Source: Gardnerella leopoldii (lineage in GTDB: Bacteria > Actinomycetota > Actinomycetes > Actinomycetales > Bifidobacteriaceae). From it: a DNA stretch of 64,000 nucleotides. Both the position numbers and the translations under genes were made by a program. The notes under the pieces are model-generated. The model did not search any database and was not told where the DNA came from. It saw nothing but the letters and a program-made list of their open reading frames with translations. Shown here piece by piece: positions 9,054 through 16,781 of the stretch. The stretch covers positions 124,001-188,000 of the forward strand of contig NZ_CP029984.1 in NCBI RefSeq assembly GCF_003293675.1, given 5' to 3'. Every line of letters starts with the position of its first letter. Position 1 is the first letter of the stretch.

Positions 9054-10340
9054 ATGCTTGATATCCAATTTATTCGTGAACATGCCGACGTAGTTAAGGA
9101 ATCGCAGCGCAAGCGCGGTGAATCCGTTGAGCTCGTCGATGAAGTATTGCACAACGATGACTTGCGTCGTACTGCTCTTAAGGCTTTTGAAGAGGCTCGC
9201 GCTGAGCAAAAAGCTATTGGTAAGAAGGTTGCAACAGCTAGCGCGGAGGAAAAGGTTGCTCTTATTGCCGAAACTAAAGAATTAGCTTCGAAGGTTGCAG
9301 AATACAAGGCTGAATCCGAAAAAGCTACTGCCGACTACACTACAGCAATGTGGAAGCTTTCTAACATCGTTGAAGATGAAGCTCCAGAAGGCGGAGAAGA
9401 CGATTATGTTGTAGTTAAGAAGGTTGGCACACCTCGCGATTTTGCAGCTGAAGGTTTCGAGCCAAAGGATCATTTGACTCTTGGAACTGGCGTTGCTGGA
9501 ATTGATATGCGTCGCGGCGTGAAGGTTGCAGGATCTCGCTTCTACTTCTTGCGCGGTGCTGTGGCTCGCCTGCAAATCGCAATGCTTACTATGGCTGTTG
9601 ATCAAGCCGAAGAGCACGGTTTTACGCTTGCGATTACGCCAACGCTTGTGCGCCCGGAAGTAATGCGCGGAACTGGCTTCTTGAATTCTCATGCGGACGA
9701 GATTTACCGTTTGCGCGAGCCAGATGATCAGTATTTGGTCGGTACTTCCGAAGTTGCTTTGGCTGGTATGCATGAGGATGAGATTCTTGACTTAAGCGAT
9801 GGTGCTTTGCGTTATTGCGGTTGGTCGAGCTGCTACCGTCGTGAGGCTGGTGCTGCCGGAAAGGATACTTCTGGTATTATTCGCGTGCATCAGTTTGATA
9901 AAGTTGAGATGTTCGTTTATTGCAAGCAGGAAGATTCTCGCGCTGAGCATCAGAAGTTGCTAGGCATGGAGCAAGAAATGCTTGCTAAGGTAGAAGTGCC
10001 TTACCGCATTATTGATACTGCTGCAGGTGACCTTGGTTCTTCTGCCGCTCGTAAGTTTGATTGCGAAGCTTGGGTTCCAACGCAAGGACGTTACCGTGAG
10101 CTTACTTCTACTTCTAACTGCACTGAGTATCAGGCTCGCCGCTTGAATGTGCGTGAACGTATGGAAGATGGTGGAACTCGTCCAGTTAGTACGCTTAACG
10201 GCACTTTGGCTACTACTCGCTGGCTTGTGGCTATTTTGGAAAATCATCAGCATGAGGATGGTTCGATTGATATTCCGAAGGCTATGCAGGCTTATATGGG
10301 TGGCAAGGAAGTCATTGAGCCAACTAAGTGGGAAGCGTGA
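9054..10340 (+). CDS. serS: Seryl-tRNA synthetase
   Basis: The enzyme charges tRNA-Ser. The 428-residue product begins with [17 protein letters not shown], typical for SerS, and has the long antiparallel coiled-coil arm at about residues 30-100 that reaches the tRNA variable loop. The class II core shows motif 2 ([21 protein letters not shown]) and motif 3 ([19 protein letters not shown]) with the motif 3 arginine. AGGAG precedes the ATG. A strong terminator follows, and then a tRNA-Ser gene, so the enzyme and one of its substrates are neighbours. The codons are more GC-rich and regular than the flanking minus-strand genes, as expected for a well-expressed gene. Confidence 0.98.
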   Translation: MLDIQFIREHADVVKESQRKRGESVELVDEVLHNDDLRRTALKAFEEARAEQKAIGKKVATASAEEKVALIAETKELASKVAEYKAESEKATADYTTAMWKLSNIVEDEAPEGGEDDYVVVKKVGTPRDFAAEGFEPKDHLTLGTGVAGIDMRRGVKVAGSRFYFLRGAVARLQIAMLTMAVDQAEEHGFTLAITPTLVRPEVMRGTGFLNSHADEIYRLREPDDQYLVGTSEVALAGMHEDEILDLSDGALRYCGWSSCYRREAGAAGKDTSGIIRVHQFDKVEMFVYCKQEDSRAEHQKLLGMEQEMLAKVEVPYRIIDTAAGDLGSSAARKFDCEAWVPTQGRYRELTSTSNCTEYQARRLNVRERMEDGGTRPVSTLNGTLATTRWLVAILENHQHEDGSIDIPKAMQAYMGGKEVIEPTKWEA

Positions 10341-10393
10341 GTTTGCTCGTGCACAAACACGGCGTTTGTTTCAAAAAATCGTTTAATTAACTA

Positions 10394-10428
10394 CAAAGCC
10401 CGGGAAATTACCTGGGCTTTGTTTTTTA
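10394..10428 (+). terminator. Intrinsic terminator of serS
   Basis: An ACAAAGCCCGG / CCTGGGCTTTGT stem with a 7-base loop is followed by six T. It stands 54 bp after the serS stop and before the tRNA-Ser gene, so it separates the two transcripts. Confidence 0.85.
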
Positions 10429-10536
10429 GTTGATAAGTTTTTTGAATCTGGGTGTTGTGTGTTGCGTTCTATACGTGATGATATGCTTACCACTTGTGCG
10501 TTAAAAGCGGCAATTTGATTGCTTTCGCGCGCAAAT

Positions 10537-10621
10537 GGATGGGTGTCCGAGCGGTCTAAGGAGACGGTCTTGAAAACCGTTGTAGGGAAACCTACCGCGA
10601 GTTCGAATCTCGCCTCATCCG
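10537..10621 (+). tRNA. tRNA-Ser (anticodon TGA)
   Basis: The 85-nt sequence folds as a class II tRNA. The acceptor arm GGATGGG pairs with CTCATCC (one G-U) and leaves discriminator G. The anticodon stem ACGGT/ACCGT encloses the loop CTTGAAA, giving TGA. A long variable arm follows, and the T arm is GCGAG-TTCGAAT-CTCGC. CCA is not encoded. The long variable arm and G73 fit tRNA-Ser. Confidence 0.96.
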
Positions 10622-10633
10622 CGAATTAACTAA

Positions 10634-10667
10634 GCCTAAAGCATGTGAAATTGCTTTAGGCTTTTTT
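10634..10667 (+). terminator. Intrinsic terminator after tRNA-Ser
   Basis: The perfect stem GCCTAAAGC / GCTTTAGGC with a loop of about 10 bases is followed by six T, starting 13 bp after the tRNA. Confidence 0.88.
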
Positions 10668-10697
10668 AATTCGCCGAGCTCGGGAAATTAGCAAATT

Positions 10698-10846
10698 GCG
10701 GCAGAAACTTTACAGCGGTGTAAAGAAACGGTCGGTTGTGCGCGGAATAACGGCAGAAACTTTACAGCAGCGCACAGTTTATGCCGCCTACGCACCAAAA
10801 AACGGCAGAAACTTTACGTGGGTGTAAAGGAACGGTCGGTTGCGCG
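10698..10846. repeat. CTTTACA-TGTAAAG palindromic repeat array, three units
   Basis: Units start near 10699, 10751 and 10802, a period of about 51 bp. Each has CGGCAGAAACTTTAC, a variable 3-5 base centre, a returning TGTAAAG-type arm and then AACGGTCGGTTG or, in the middle unit, TTTATGCCG. The array fills the space between the tRNA-Ser terminator and the 3' end of mvaS, two convergent transcripts. Confidence 0.85.
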
Positions 10847-10880
10847 CGAGAATCCGATTGAAACGTGCGCTCGCTCGATT

Positions 10881-12152
10881 TTAGCGCGTGGAATAATGAC
10901 GCTCTTGAGAAGTGATTGCGTCAAGGAAGAAGTTCGCACCTTCGCGGCAAGACGTGCTGCTTTCGAAATCTTCCGGAGCGTAAGGCGCAACGCTTTCAAA
11001 CATCTCCTCGTAATCAGCAACGCTTAAACGCACGCGCGAATCAAGCATATCCGCATGCTCGCGCGCAAACAGCGCATTTCTAAATCCTGGCGCAATCGTG
11101 CCGCTGAAAAATTCACCAACAGCGCCGGAGCCGTAAGAAAATAGCCCAATCTTATCGCCGCTTTTAAGTGCAGTAAGATTACTATTTTCGCAAGTAAATT
11201 CGTCTAACTCAAGTAAAGACAGCAATCCCAAATACAGGGAACCCGTATAGATGTTGCCTACGCGACGGCTGTACTTCGTGCTGGTTTCATAGCGCGAAAG
11301 TAAGCGATTGCGCGACGACTCGCTTAGGTTGCTATTATCGCAAGAATCCATCGCAGCCTTAAGCGCCTTCAAACCCATTTTCGTATACGGCAAGTGGAAG
11401 CACAATCCGGCAAAATCGTTGAAATTACAACCGTTTTGCGCACAATACTTTTGCCACACGTCGCAGAAAAATTGTATGTACTGCTCAGTCGAAAACTTTC
11501 CGCGAGCAAGCGCAGTGTCTTGGTAAACAGGTCGCCAAAAGTCCTGAATATCAGCGGATTTCACAACGCTATCGTCGTTAATTTTAAGCACGTGCGGATT
11601 CGCGCTCACAAGCATTGCTACAGCCCCTGCTCCCTGCGTTACTTCGCCAGGTGTAGCAAGACCGTAGCGCGCAATATCGGCTGCAATAACAAGCACTTGC
11701 GGATTTTTTTCGGCGTGCGCGCGCACGTAGTCACATGCCATCATCAAAGCCGCGGTGCCGCCGTAGCAAGCTTCTTTTACTTCAATAGAGCGCACCCACG
11801 GCGTGAGTTTTAGCAGATTTTGAACGTACAGAGCACTCGATTTACTTGCGTCGACGCCGCTTTCTGTGCCGACGATTAGCATTTTGAGTCGATTGCTATC
11901 GATGTGGGGTAGCAGTGGGAGCGCAGCTTGCGCGGCGAGAGTGACGATGTCTTGGTGATTTGGTGGCACAGATTGTTCGCTTTGACCGATTCCGATTGTG
12001 AATTTGTTAGGGTCGATTCCGCGGTGTTCCGCCAGTTCTTCGAGGTTTAGGTAATAGTGCGGCGTTGCGAAGGAGATGCGGTCGATGCCGACGGCAAGGG
12101 GAGTGGTTGCGGAGGTTGTGGTTGCTGATGTTTCGGTATTTTGTGTGTTCAT
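10881..12152 (-). CDS. mvaS: Hydroxymethylglutaryl-CoA synthase
   Basis: The enzyme condenses acetyl-CoA and acetoacetyl-CoA to HMG-CoA, the second step of the mevalonate pathway. The 423-residue product shows the acid/base region GTESGVDASKS, the nucleophile Cys129 in EVKEACYGGTAAL and the His of CFHLPYTKMGLKAL, all in family order. Length is slightly above the usual 390 or so because of a Thr-rich N-terminal tail (residues 1-18). It is the last gene of a thiolase, mvaA, mvaS run on the minus strand, 35 bp after mvaA. The short A/T repeat in that gap (TTTTTCTTAA) is the only feature there. Confidence 0.95.
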   Translation of the reverse strand: MNTQNTETSATTTSATTPLAVGIDRISFATPHYYLNLEELAEHRGIDPNKFTIGIGQSEQSVPPNHQDIVTLAAQAALPLLPHIDSNRLKMLIVGTESGVDASKSSALYVQNLLKLTPWVRSIEVKEACYGGTAALMMACDYVRAHAEKNPQVLVIAADIARYGLATPGEVTQGAGAVAMLVSANPHVLKINDDSVVKSADIQDFWRPVYQDTALARGKFSTEQYIQFFCDVWQKYCAQNGCNFNDFAGLCFHLPYTKMGLKALKAAMDSCDNSNLSESSRNRLLSRYETSTKYSRRVGNIYTGSLYLGLLSLLELDEFTCENSNLTALKSGDKIGLFSYGSGAVGEFFSGTIAPGFRNALFAREHADMLDSRVRLSVADYEEMFESVAPYAPEDFESSTSCREGANFFLDAITSQERHYSTR

Positions 12153-12187
12153 TTGTCCTAAAATTCCTAAATTTTTCTTAATTTTTC

Positions 12188-13570
12188 TTAATTTTTACTT
12201 GATTCTCGTAACTTTTGAAGTAATTGCGTAACTTTTTCTGTAGTTCTTTCTGCAGGGCTAAGTTGCAAAATATCATGCGCGATTTCCGTGATTTCCGCAC
12301 CTTTGGCACCTGCTGCAATTGCTAGGTTTGAAGACTGTAATGCCATATGACCTGCTTGAATTCCAGGGCCTGCTAGTGCGCGAAGAGCTGCAAGATTTTG
12401 CACCAAACCGAGCGCGGCAAGCGTGTTTCTAAAGTCGTTTGCGTTTTTGTAATTACCGATTTTGATCGCGAGTTTTGCCATTGGAAGCGATGAGATTGAG
12501 CCGCCAACAATGCCGATCTGTAGCGGAATTTCAATACTGCCATGGAGTATGGTTTTTCCGTTTAAAGTTTCGGTGTTCCACTTTGACAGTGGTAGGTAGC
12601 GACCGGAGCGCGCCGCCCACGCGTGTGCTGCCGATTCTAGCGCTCGCGTATCATTTCCTGACGCGAGCGCGGCTCCTGCGATTCCGTTTAGGATTCCTTT
12701 GTTGTGCGTGGCGGCGCGCGCAGGGTCGCTGGCGGCAAGCGCGCTCAATGCCGCGATTCGGCGCGCAAGGCGTTTTCCTTCGCTCTCTCGCTCAGAGTCT
12801 TCCAGCCGCCTGGATGCCAGTGCTTCAACCGGTATATGCACTTCTGCTGTGGTGGCAACGCGGCTGGTGTTTGTGAGTATTGCCACTAGCGCCTGCACAC
12901 CGAGCCAGCTCTCCAGCTGGGCTTTGACGGCTTCGCCCATAGTGTTTACTGTGTTGGCGCCCATTGCGTCGCATGTGTCTACGTCAATCTCGAGCTTTGC
13001 GAAGCCGTGCAAAGCTGAAGCGCGGCATTTTCGCGCGCCGCCACCCCTTTTACTCATTGATGGGTGTGACTCGTTTGCAATGCGCAACAGTTCTGCAACC
13101 TTTTCTTTATCTTCAACGATTCTGCGCAAGCGCGCCGCCACGCTCCCGTCTGCGTCCTCAAAAGCTATTTGCGCTGTAGTCACGTATTGTGGGGAACGCG
13201 CAATAATTCCGTATCCAACGTCAGTCGCCGCGTCAAATCCAACGTCAGTCCCCGCGTCAAATCCAGCGCCAGTCCCCGCAGCAATTCGCGCCCCATTGCA
13301 CGCAGCTGCAATCACGGACGGCTCCTCGGTTGCAACCAGCACGTCCCGCATTTCGCCGTTCACAATCAGCCCACGCACAACGCCAACCGGCAGCGTATAC
13401 TTTCCAATTTGATGCTCAATCATATGATTTGCAACGTCTGCAGGAATTGTAGTATCAGAACTTTCCGCAAACTGTTTAAGCAAAAATGTTGCATCAGCAT
13501 CGTTAATTGCGCCCTCATTTTGCAAGGTTTTTATGCGATTTTCCACGCTTAATTCGCGAAAAGCAGTCAT
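12188..13570 (-). CDS. mvaA: Hydroxymethylglutaryl-CoA reductase, class II
   Basis: The enzyme reduces HMG-CoA to mevalonate with NAD(P)H. The 460-residue product has MIEHQIGKYTLPVGVVRG (with the catalytic-type Glu), ATEEPSVIAAACNGAR, CDAMGANTVNTM, the catalytic Lys and Asp in ATHNKGILNGI..ALASGNDTRA and the late His in GIQAGHMAL. The lack of a membrane anchor and the general pattern point to the bacterial class II type. An Ala/Gly/Asp/Phe repeat (about 13210-13275) is inserted after NGARIAAG. Start is ATG 13570, preceded by GAGGTG six bases upstream; a GTG at 13579 is less likely. The segment is more GC-rich than its surroundings. Confidence 0.95.
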   Translation of the reverse strand: MTAFRELSVENRIKTLQNEGAINDADATFLLKQFAESSDTTIPADVANHMIEHQIGKYTLPVGVVRGLIVNGEMRDVLVATEEPSVIAAACNGARIAAGTGAGFDAGTDVGFDAATDVGYGIIARSPQYVTTAQIAFEDADGSVAARLRRIVEDKEKVAELLRIANESHPSMSKRGGGARKCRASALHGFAKLEIDVDTCDAMGANTVNTMGEAVKAQLESWLGVQALVAILTNTSRVATTAEVHIPVEALASRRLEDSERESEGKRLARRIAALSALAASDPARAATHNKGILNGIAGAALASGNDTRALESAAHAWAARSGRYLPLSKWNTETLNGKTILHGSIEIPLQIGIVGGSISSLPMAKLAIKIGNYKNANDFRNTLAALGLVQNLAALRALAGPGIQAGHMALQSSNLAIAAGAKGAEITEIAHDILQLSPAERTTEKVTQLLQKLRESSKN

Positions 13571-13601
13571 CGAAATCACCTCATGATTTGTAGACTACGA
13601 A

Positions 13602-13690
13602 TGCTTCTGATCGCTTCGCATTCTGACTTAGTTGTTTTGCAGTCTGACTTTATTGTTTTACATTTTGGCTTGATTGTTTCGCATTCTAAT
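13602..13690. repeat. Tandem repeat of about 21 bp across the thiolase stop codon
   Basis: Three to four imperfect copies of a 21-bp unit resembling CTGACTTAGTTGTTTTGCAGT run through the mvaA-thiolase gap. The array extends into the last codons of the thiolase gene, so its C-terminal residues are repeat-derived. Confidence 0.75.
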
Positions 13691-14935
13691 TTGCATAGAA
13701 ACGCCGATTCCGCCGCCGACGCACAGCGCAGCAACTCCATTTAACTTATTGCTATCTCGCAAAGCGTATATAAGCGTCGTCAAAATCCTAGCTCCGCTAG
13801 CGCCCAGCGGATGACCGAGTGCAATTGCTCCACCGCGTACGTTTAGTTTTGACTCGTCAATATGAAGTTGCTCCGAAACGGCAATGCTTTGCGCTGCAAA
13901 CGCTTCGTTTATTTCGAATAAGTCAATGTTGTCAACGCTGCTACCGGTCGCATTTAGCATGCGTTCCATCACATGTTTTGGAGCATATCCCATTAAATCT
14001 GGGTCGATTCCGCCTTCTGCGAATCCCACAATTTGCGCAAGATATTCAATTCCGTGCGCTTGCGCGTAATCTTTGCTCATAAGCACTAGAGCTGCAGCTC
14101 CGTCGTTAATTCCGCTTGCGTTTCCGGCAGTTACAGTCGATTCGTGCTTGCAAACTTCGTGCTTGCAAACTTCGTTCTCGCTAATTTCGTTCTTGCCAAC
14201 TTCGCAAGTCGCGCCCGAAGTTTCTTCCGATGCTTTAAAAAGCGTGCGCAATTTCGACAACTGCTCTAAAGACGTATCTTCGCGAGGATGCTCGTCTTGA
14301 GTTATAACAGTTCCGTTTGCAAGCGTTACTGGCACAATTTCAGAAGCAAAATCGCCTCGTTTAATAGCGGCAACAGCTTTTTGGTGAGATTTAAGTGCAA
14401 AAATATCTTGTGCTTCGCGAGTGATACCAAATTTTGCTGCAACATTTTCTGCAGTAACGCCCATTGCGTCGCCAGTAAAAGCGTCGTTTAAGCCGTCTCG
14501 TTGCAAACCGTCAATAAGCGCAAAATTCCCGTATTTGTGTCCGCTAAATCGCGAATTAGTTGCGTAAAACGGTACGTTGCTCATGCTTTCAGTGCCGCCT
14601 GCAACAACAACTTGCGCATCTCCCATAACGATTGCGGATTGTGCTAAACGCACTGCTTTTAAACCGGATCCGCATACTTCGTTAATTGTCATTGCGCAGC
14701 TAGAAGTATCTAAGCCTGCTTTTAACGCAATTTGGCGAGCAACGTTTTGTCCGCTGCCTGCTTGTAATACGTTTCCAAAAATAGCTTGATCCACGTCGTG
14801 TGAGCTAATTCCAGCGCGTTCTATTGCTGCTTTTGCTGCGATTGTTCCTAAATCAACTGAGGAAAGCGAAGATAAGCTGCCGCCGAATTTGCCAATAGGC
14901 GTACGTACAGCGCTTGCAATCACCACATCAGTCAT
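13658..14935 (-). CDS. Acetyl-CoA C-acetyltransferase (thiolase)
   Basis: The enzyme joins two acetyl-CoA to acetoacetyl-CoA, feeding HMG-CoA synthase downstream. The 425-residue product has the nucleophile Cys88 in TINEVCGSGLKAV, the GGTESMSNVP loop, the NEAFAAQ motif, the His of GGAIALGHPLGASGARI and the second Cys in ALCVGGGIGVSM. Residues near 240-262 hold a short Glu/Val/Cys/Lys/His repeat (about 14140-14190) that is absent from ordinary thiolases. Start is ATG 14935, eight bases after AGGTGG; the longer GTG form at 14947 overlaps that site. The gene leads the three-gene mevalonate set. Confidence 0.95.
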   Translation of the reverse strand: MTDVVIASAVRTPIGKFGGSLSSLSSVDLGTIAAKAAIERAGISSHDVDQAIFGNVLQAGSGQNVARQIALKAGLDTSSCAMTINEVCGSGLKAVRLAQSAIVMGDAQVVVAGGTESMSNVPFYATNSRFSGHKYGNFALIDGLQRDGLNDAFTGDAMGVTAENVAAKFGITREAQDIFALKSHQKAVAAIKRGDFASEIVPVTLANGTVITQDEHPREDTSLEQLSKLRTLFKASEETSGATCEVGKNEISENEVCKHEVCKHESTVTAGNASGINDGAAALVLMSKDYAQAHGIEYLAQIVGFAEGGIDPDLMGYAPKHVMERMLNATGSSVDNIDLFEINEAFAAQSIAVSEQLHIDESKLNVRGGAIALGHPLGASGARILTTLIYALRDSNKLNGVAALCVGGGIGVSMQIRMRNNQAKM

Positions 14936-15090
14936 ATGTTTAGCCACCTAATCAATTGTTTGTTGCAATACGTGTTGAAGTATACCAACCGGACTACTTT
15001 ATCGTATTTTTCGACAAAATTACCATTTGCGAAAAATTTTTCTCGTTTCCTTCACAATTAAACGTGCTTCAGTGAGTTCGCTCACCCGAA

Positions 15091-15284
15091 TCCGACATAA
15101 ACTTTACAGCGGTGTGAAGTTTCGGTCGGCTACGCGCCTGAAAGCGGCATAAATTTTACAGCGTTGTAAAGTAACGGTCGTTTGCTCGCCAAATAGCGGC
15201 AGAAACTTTACAGTCGTGTAAAGTAATGGTCGGCTACGCGCCTGAATCTGGCATAAACTTTGCGCTCGTGTAAATTAAGGGTCG
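15091..15284. repeat. CTTTACA-TGTAAAG palindromic repeat array, four units
   Basis: Units begin near 15092, 15144, 15197 and 15249, with a regular period of about 52 bp. All run in the same direction, from CGGCA(G/T)AAA through the palindrome to GGTCG and a GCGCC-type spacer. The array lies upstream of the thiolase gene. The last unit is the most degraded (TTTGCGCTCGTGTAAATT). Confidence 0.85.
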
Positions 15285-15594
15285 TATTTTCCCAAACCTC
15301 CTGAAGCTTTGCGCCAGTGCTTCTGCGAAAAGTGGTTTTGTAGCTTTGCGCCTGTGCTCTGCAGACGTTGCGTCTGTAGCTTTGCAGTAATGCTTTGCTA
15401 ACAGCGATTATTTGTTGCTTAGTGAACTTTAACAGTATTGCTCTGCAGACGTTGAGTATTTATTGCTTAAAGAACACTAGCTTTGCGCTGCTGCACACAC
15501 TACACCAGGCACTCCTACCACACCACAAAACACTAGCGGTTTTACTAGTAGTGAAGGGTGGGTGTTGCTTGGTCGGAACAAATATTCGTGCGGT
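15285..15594. other. Non-coding spacer with degenerate direct repeats
   Basis: No convincing gene is present. The segment contains two copies of CTCTGCAGACGTTG (near 15356 and 15440) and several versions of TAGCTTTGCGCC. A 103-codon open frame on the plus strand crosses this area and the structured element that follows, but it has no ribosome site and no recognisable similarity. Confidence 0.6.
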
Positions 15595-15870
15595 GAGATT
15601 TGAGATTTTTCGCACTGAGCGCGGCGAACGTCAGAGCCGCAGGCTGCTGATTCGCCAAGGGAAGAAGAAAAATCGAAAAATCTCTGCGATAAAACGAGGT
15701 TATTAATGGTTAGCACGCAGAGTTTGGGGGATTTCTCTACGAGCGCTAAAAGAGGACTGATGGAGCAACATTCTTTAAAGAAAGGCGAACACAATAAACG
15801 CCTTTAACAGTCAAGGCGACTGAAGGACGGGACGCGCGAGGAGAGAAATCCCCCAAACTCGCGCCACGGC
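15595..15870 (+). repeat. Structured 277-bp element, copy A
   Basis: A near-identical copy lies in the opposite orientation at 29729-30005. Three stems can be read: AGATTTTTCG 15603-15612 with CGAAAAATCT 15674-15683, CTCTGCG 15682-15688 with CGCAGAG 15716-15722, and a 17-bp stem GTTTGGGGGATTTCTCT 15722-15738 with its exact complement at 15842-15858. No open reading frame or terminal inverted repeat at the outer ends is evident. It could be a small non-autonomous mobile element or a structured RNA; the sequence does not decide. Confidence 0.85.
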
Positions 15871-15884
15871 AAGCAAGAGCGGAG

Positions 15885-16011
15885 CGCTGTCCTCACGGCT
15901 AATCGCCGTTCGGCTGAGCTTGCACGGAAAGTCCACTGGACTTTCCGTGCAAGCTCACGCTCCGAATTGCTTTCGCGTGCTACGTTCTAAGCGCGAAAGC
16001 AGGTCGGAGCG
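15885..16011. repeat. Mosaic palindromic element with 41-bp perfect palindrome
   Basis: The centre is a 41-bp perfect palindrome at 15916-15956 (arms of 20, centre GTCCACTGGAC). It is flanked by a CTCACGGCT..GCCGTTCGGCTGA module on the left and a GAATTGCTTTCGCG..GCGAAAGCAGGTC module on the right. The same modules recur near 43.4-43.6 and 63.8 kb. It lies immediately after the xpt stop codon and may act as its terminator. Confidence 0.8.
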
Positions 16012-16593
16012 CTACTTACGGAACGAAATCGACCCATCAACAGGATCCATCGCGTCAACAATCGCCAGCGAATCCAAATCATATCCGGCTTCACGAAGCG
16101 CATCTCCACCACCTTGGAAGCCCTTTTCGATAGCGATTCCAATGCCTGCAACGCTAGCTCCAGCATGATTGCAAATGTCGATTAATCCTTGTAGAGCTTT
16201 GCCGTTCGCCAAAAAATCATCCAAAATAAGCACGCGATCTTCCGCACTTAAATACTTACGTGACACAATCACCGGAAACTCGCGCTGCTTTGTAAAAGAA
16301 AATACCGTAGATACGTATTGGTCGCCATCGAGATTAATTGACTGAGCTTTCTTTGCAAAAACCACAGGAACTCCACCAAAATGGCGTGCTGCAACACATG
16401 CGATTCCAATACCAGAAGCCTCAATCGTAAGAATCTTAGTAATATTTGCGTCGCGGAAATGCTCAGCCCAAGCGGCTCCCATATGATCAAATAAATTCAC
16501 ATCGCACTGGTGGTTCAAAAAAGCGTCTACTTTTAATACATTGCCTGGTTTTACGATACCATCTTGGAGAATGCGTTCTTCCAATTCTTGCAC
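16012..16593 (-). CDS. xpt: Xanthine phosphoribosyltransferase
   Basis: The enzyme salvages xanthine to XMP using PRPP. The product starts [28 protein letters not shown], a pattern specific to bacterial Xpt, and has the PRPP-binding loop [15 protein letters not shown] with two acidic residues, plus [10 protein letters not shown]. With GTG 16593 as start the protein is 193 residues, the usual length for Xpt; GAAGGGG stands about 6 bases before that GTG. The longer frame to 16656 would add 21 residues without a ribosome site. No purine riboswitch is visible in the 190 bp up to the divergent pcrA gene. Confidence 0.93.
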   Translation of the reverse strand: MQELEERILQDGIVKPGNVLKVDAFLNHQCDVNLFDHMGAAWAEHFRDANITKILTIEASGIGIACVAARHFGGVPVVFAKKAQSINLDGDQYVSTVFSFTKQREFPVIVSRKYLSAEDRVLILDDFLANGKALQGLIDICNHAGASVAGIGIAIEKGFQGGGDALREAGYDLDSLAIVDAMDPVDGSISFRK

Positions 16594-16781
16594 GATGCGC
16601 CCCTTCTTACGAACAATTACTTGCAGTACGCTCAAGCATACCCACGTTCGTGACACAATACGAGTAAAAACGACTGCAGCATGTGGTAAACCTGATTAGA
16701 TACGTGCGCAATTAAAACGTGGGGGCGTTTTATTGCTGAAGCTAAAACGTAGGTAATTGGCAGCATCAATGGAGTACAAGT

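Noticed and set aside
10698-10846. CRISPR array (regular 50-bp spacing of repeats)
   Set aside because: The 'spacers' are themselves similar between units, the units are palindromic with variable centres, they occur at nine places in 2-4 copies, and no cas gene is near.
12699-13412. A 237-codon open frame opposite mvaA
   Set aside because: It lies wholly antisense to a well-supported gene, in a GC-rich stretch with Ala/Ser/Arg codons that open the opposite frame. No ribosome site or family pattern.
15395-15706. A 103-codon open frame across the spacer and 277-bp element copy A
   Set aside because: It runs through stems of the structured element, lacks a ribosome site, and the matching region of copy B does not hold an equivalent frame of that extent.
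16594-16781. Possible guanine riboswitch before xpt
   Set aside because: I could not find the conserved purine-riboswitch core or a terminator/anti-terminator pair in this 190-bp space.
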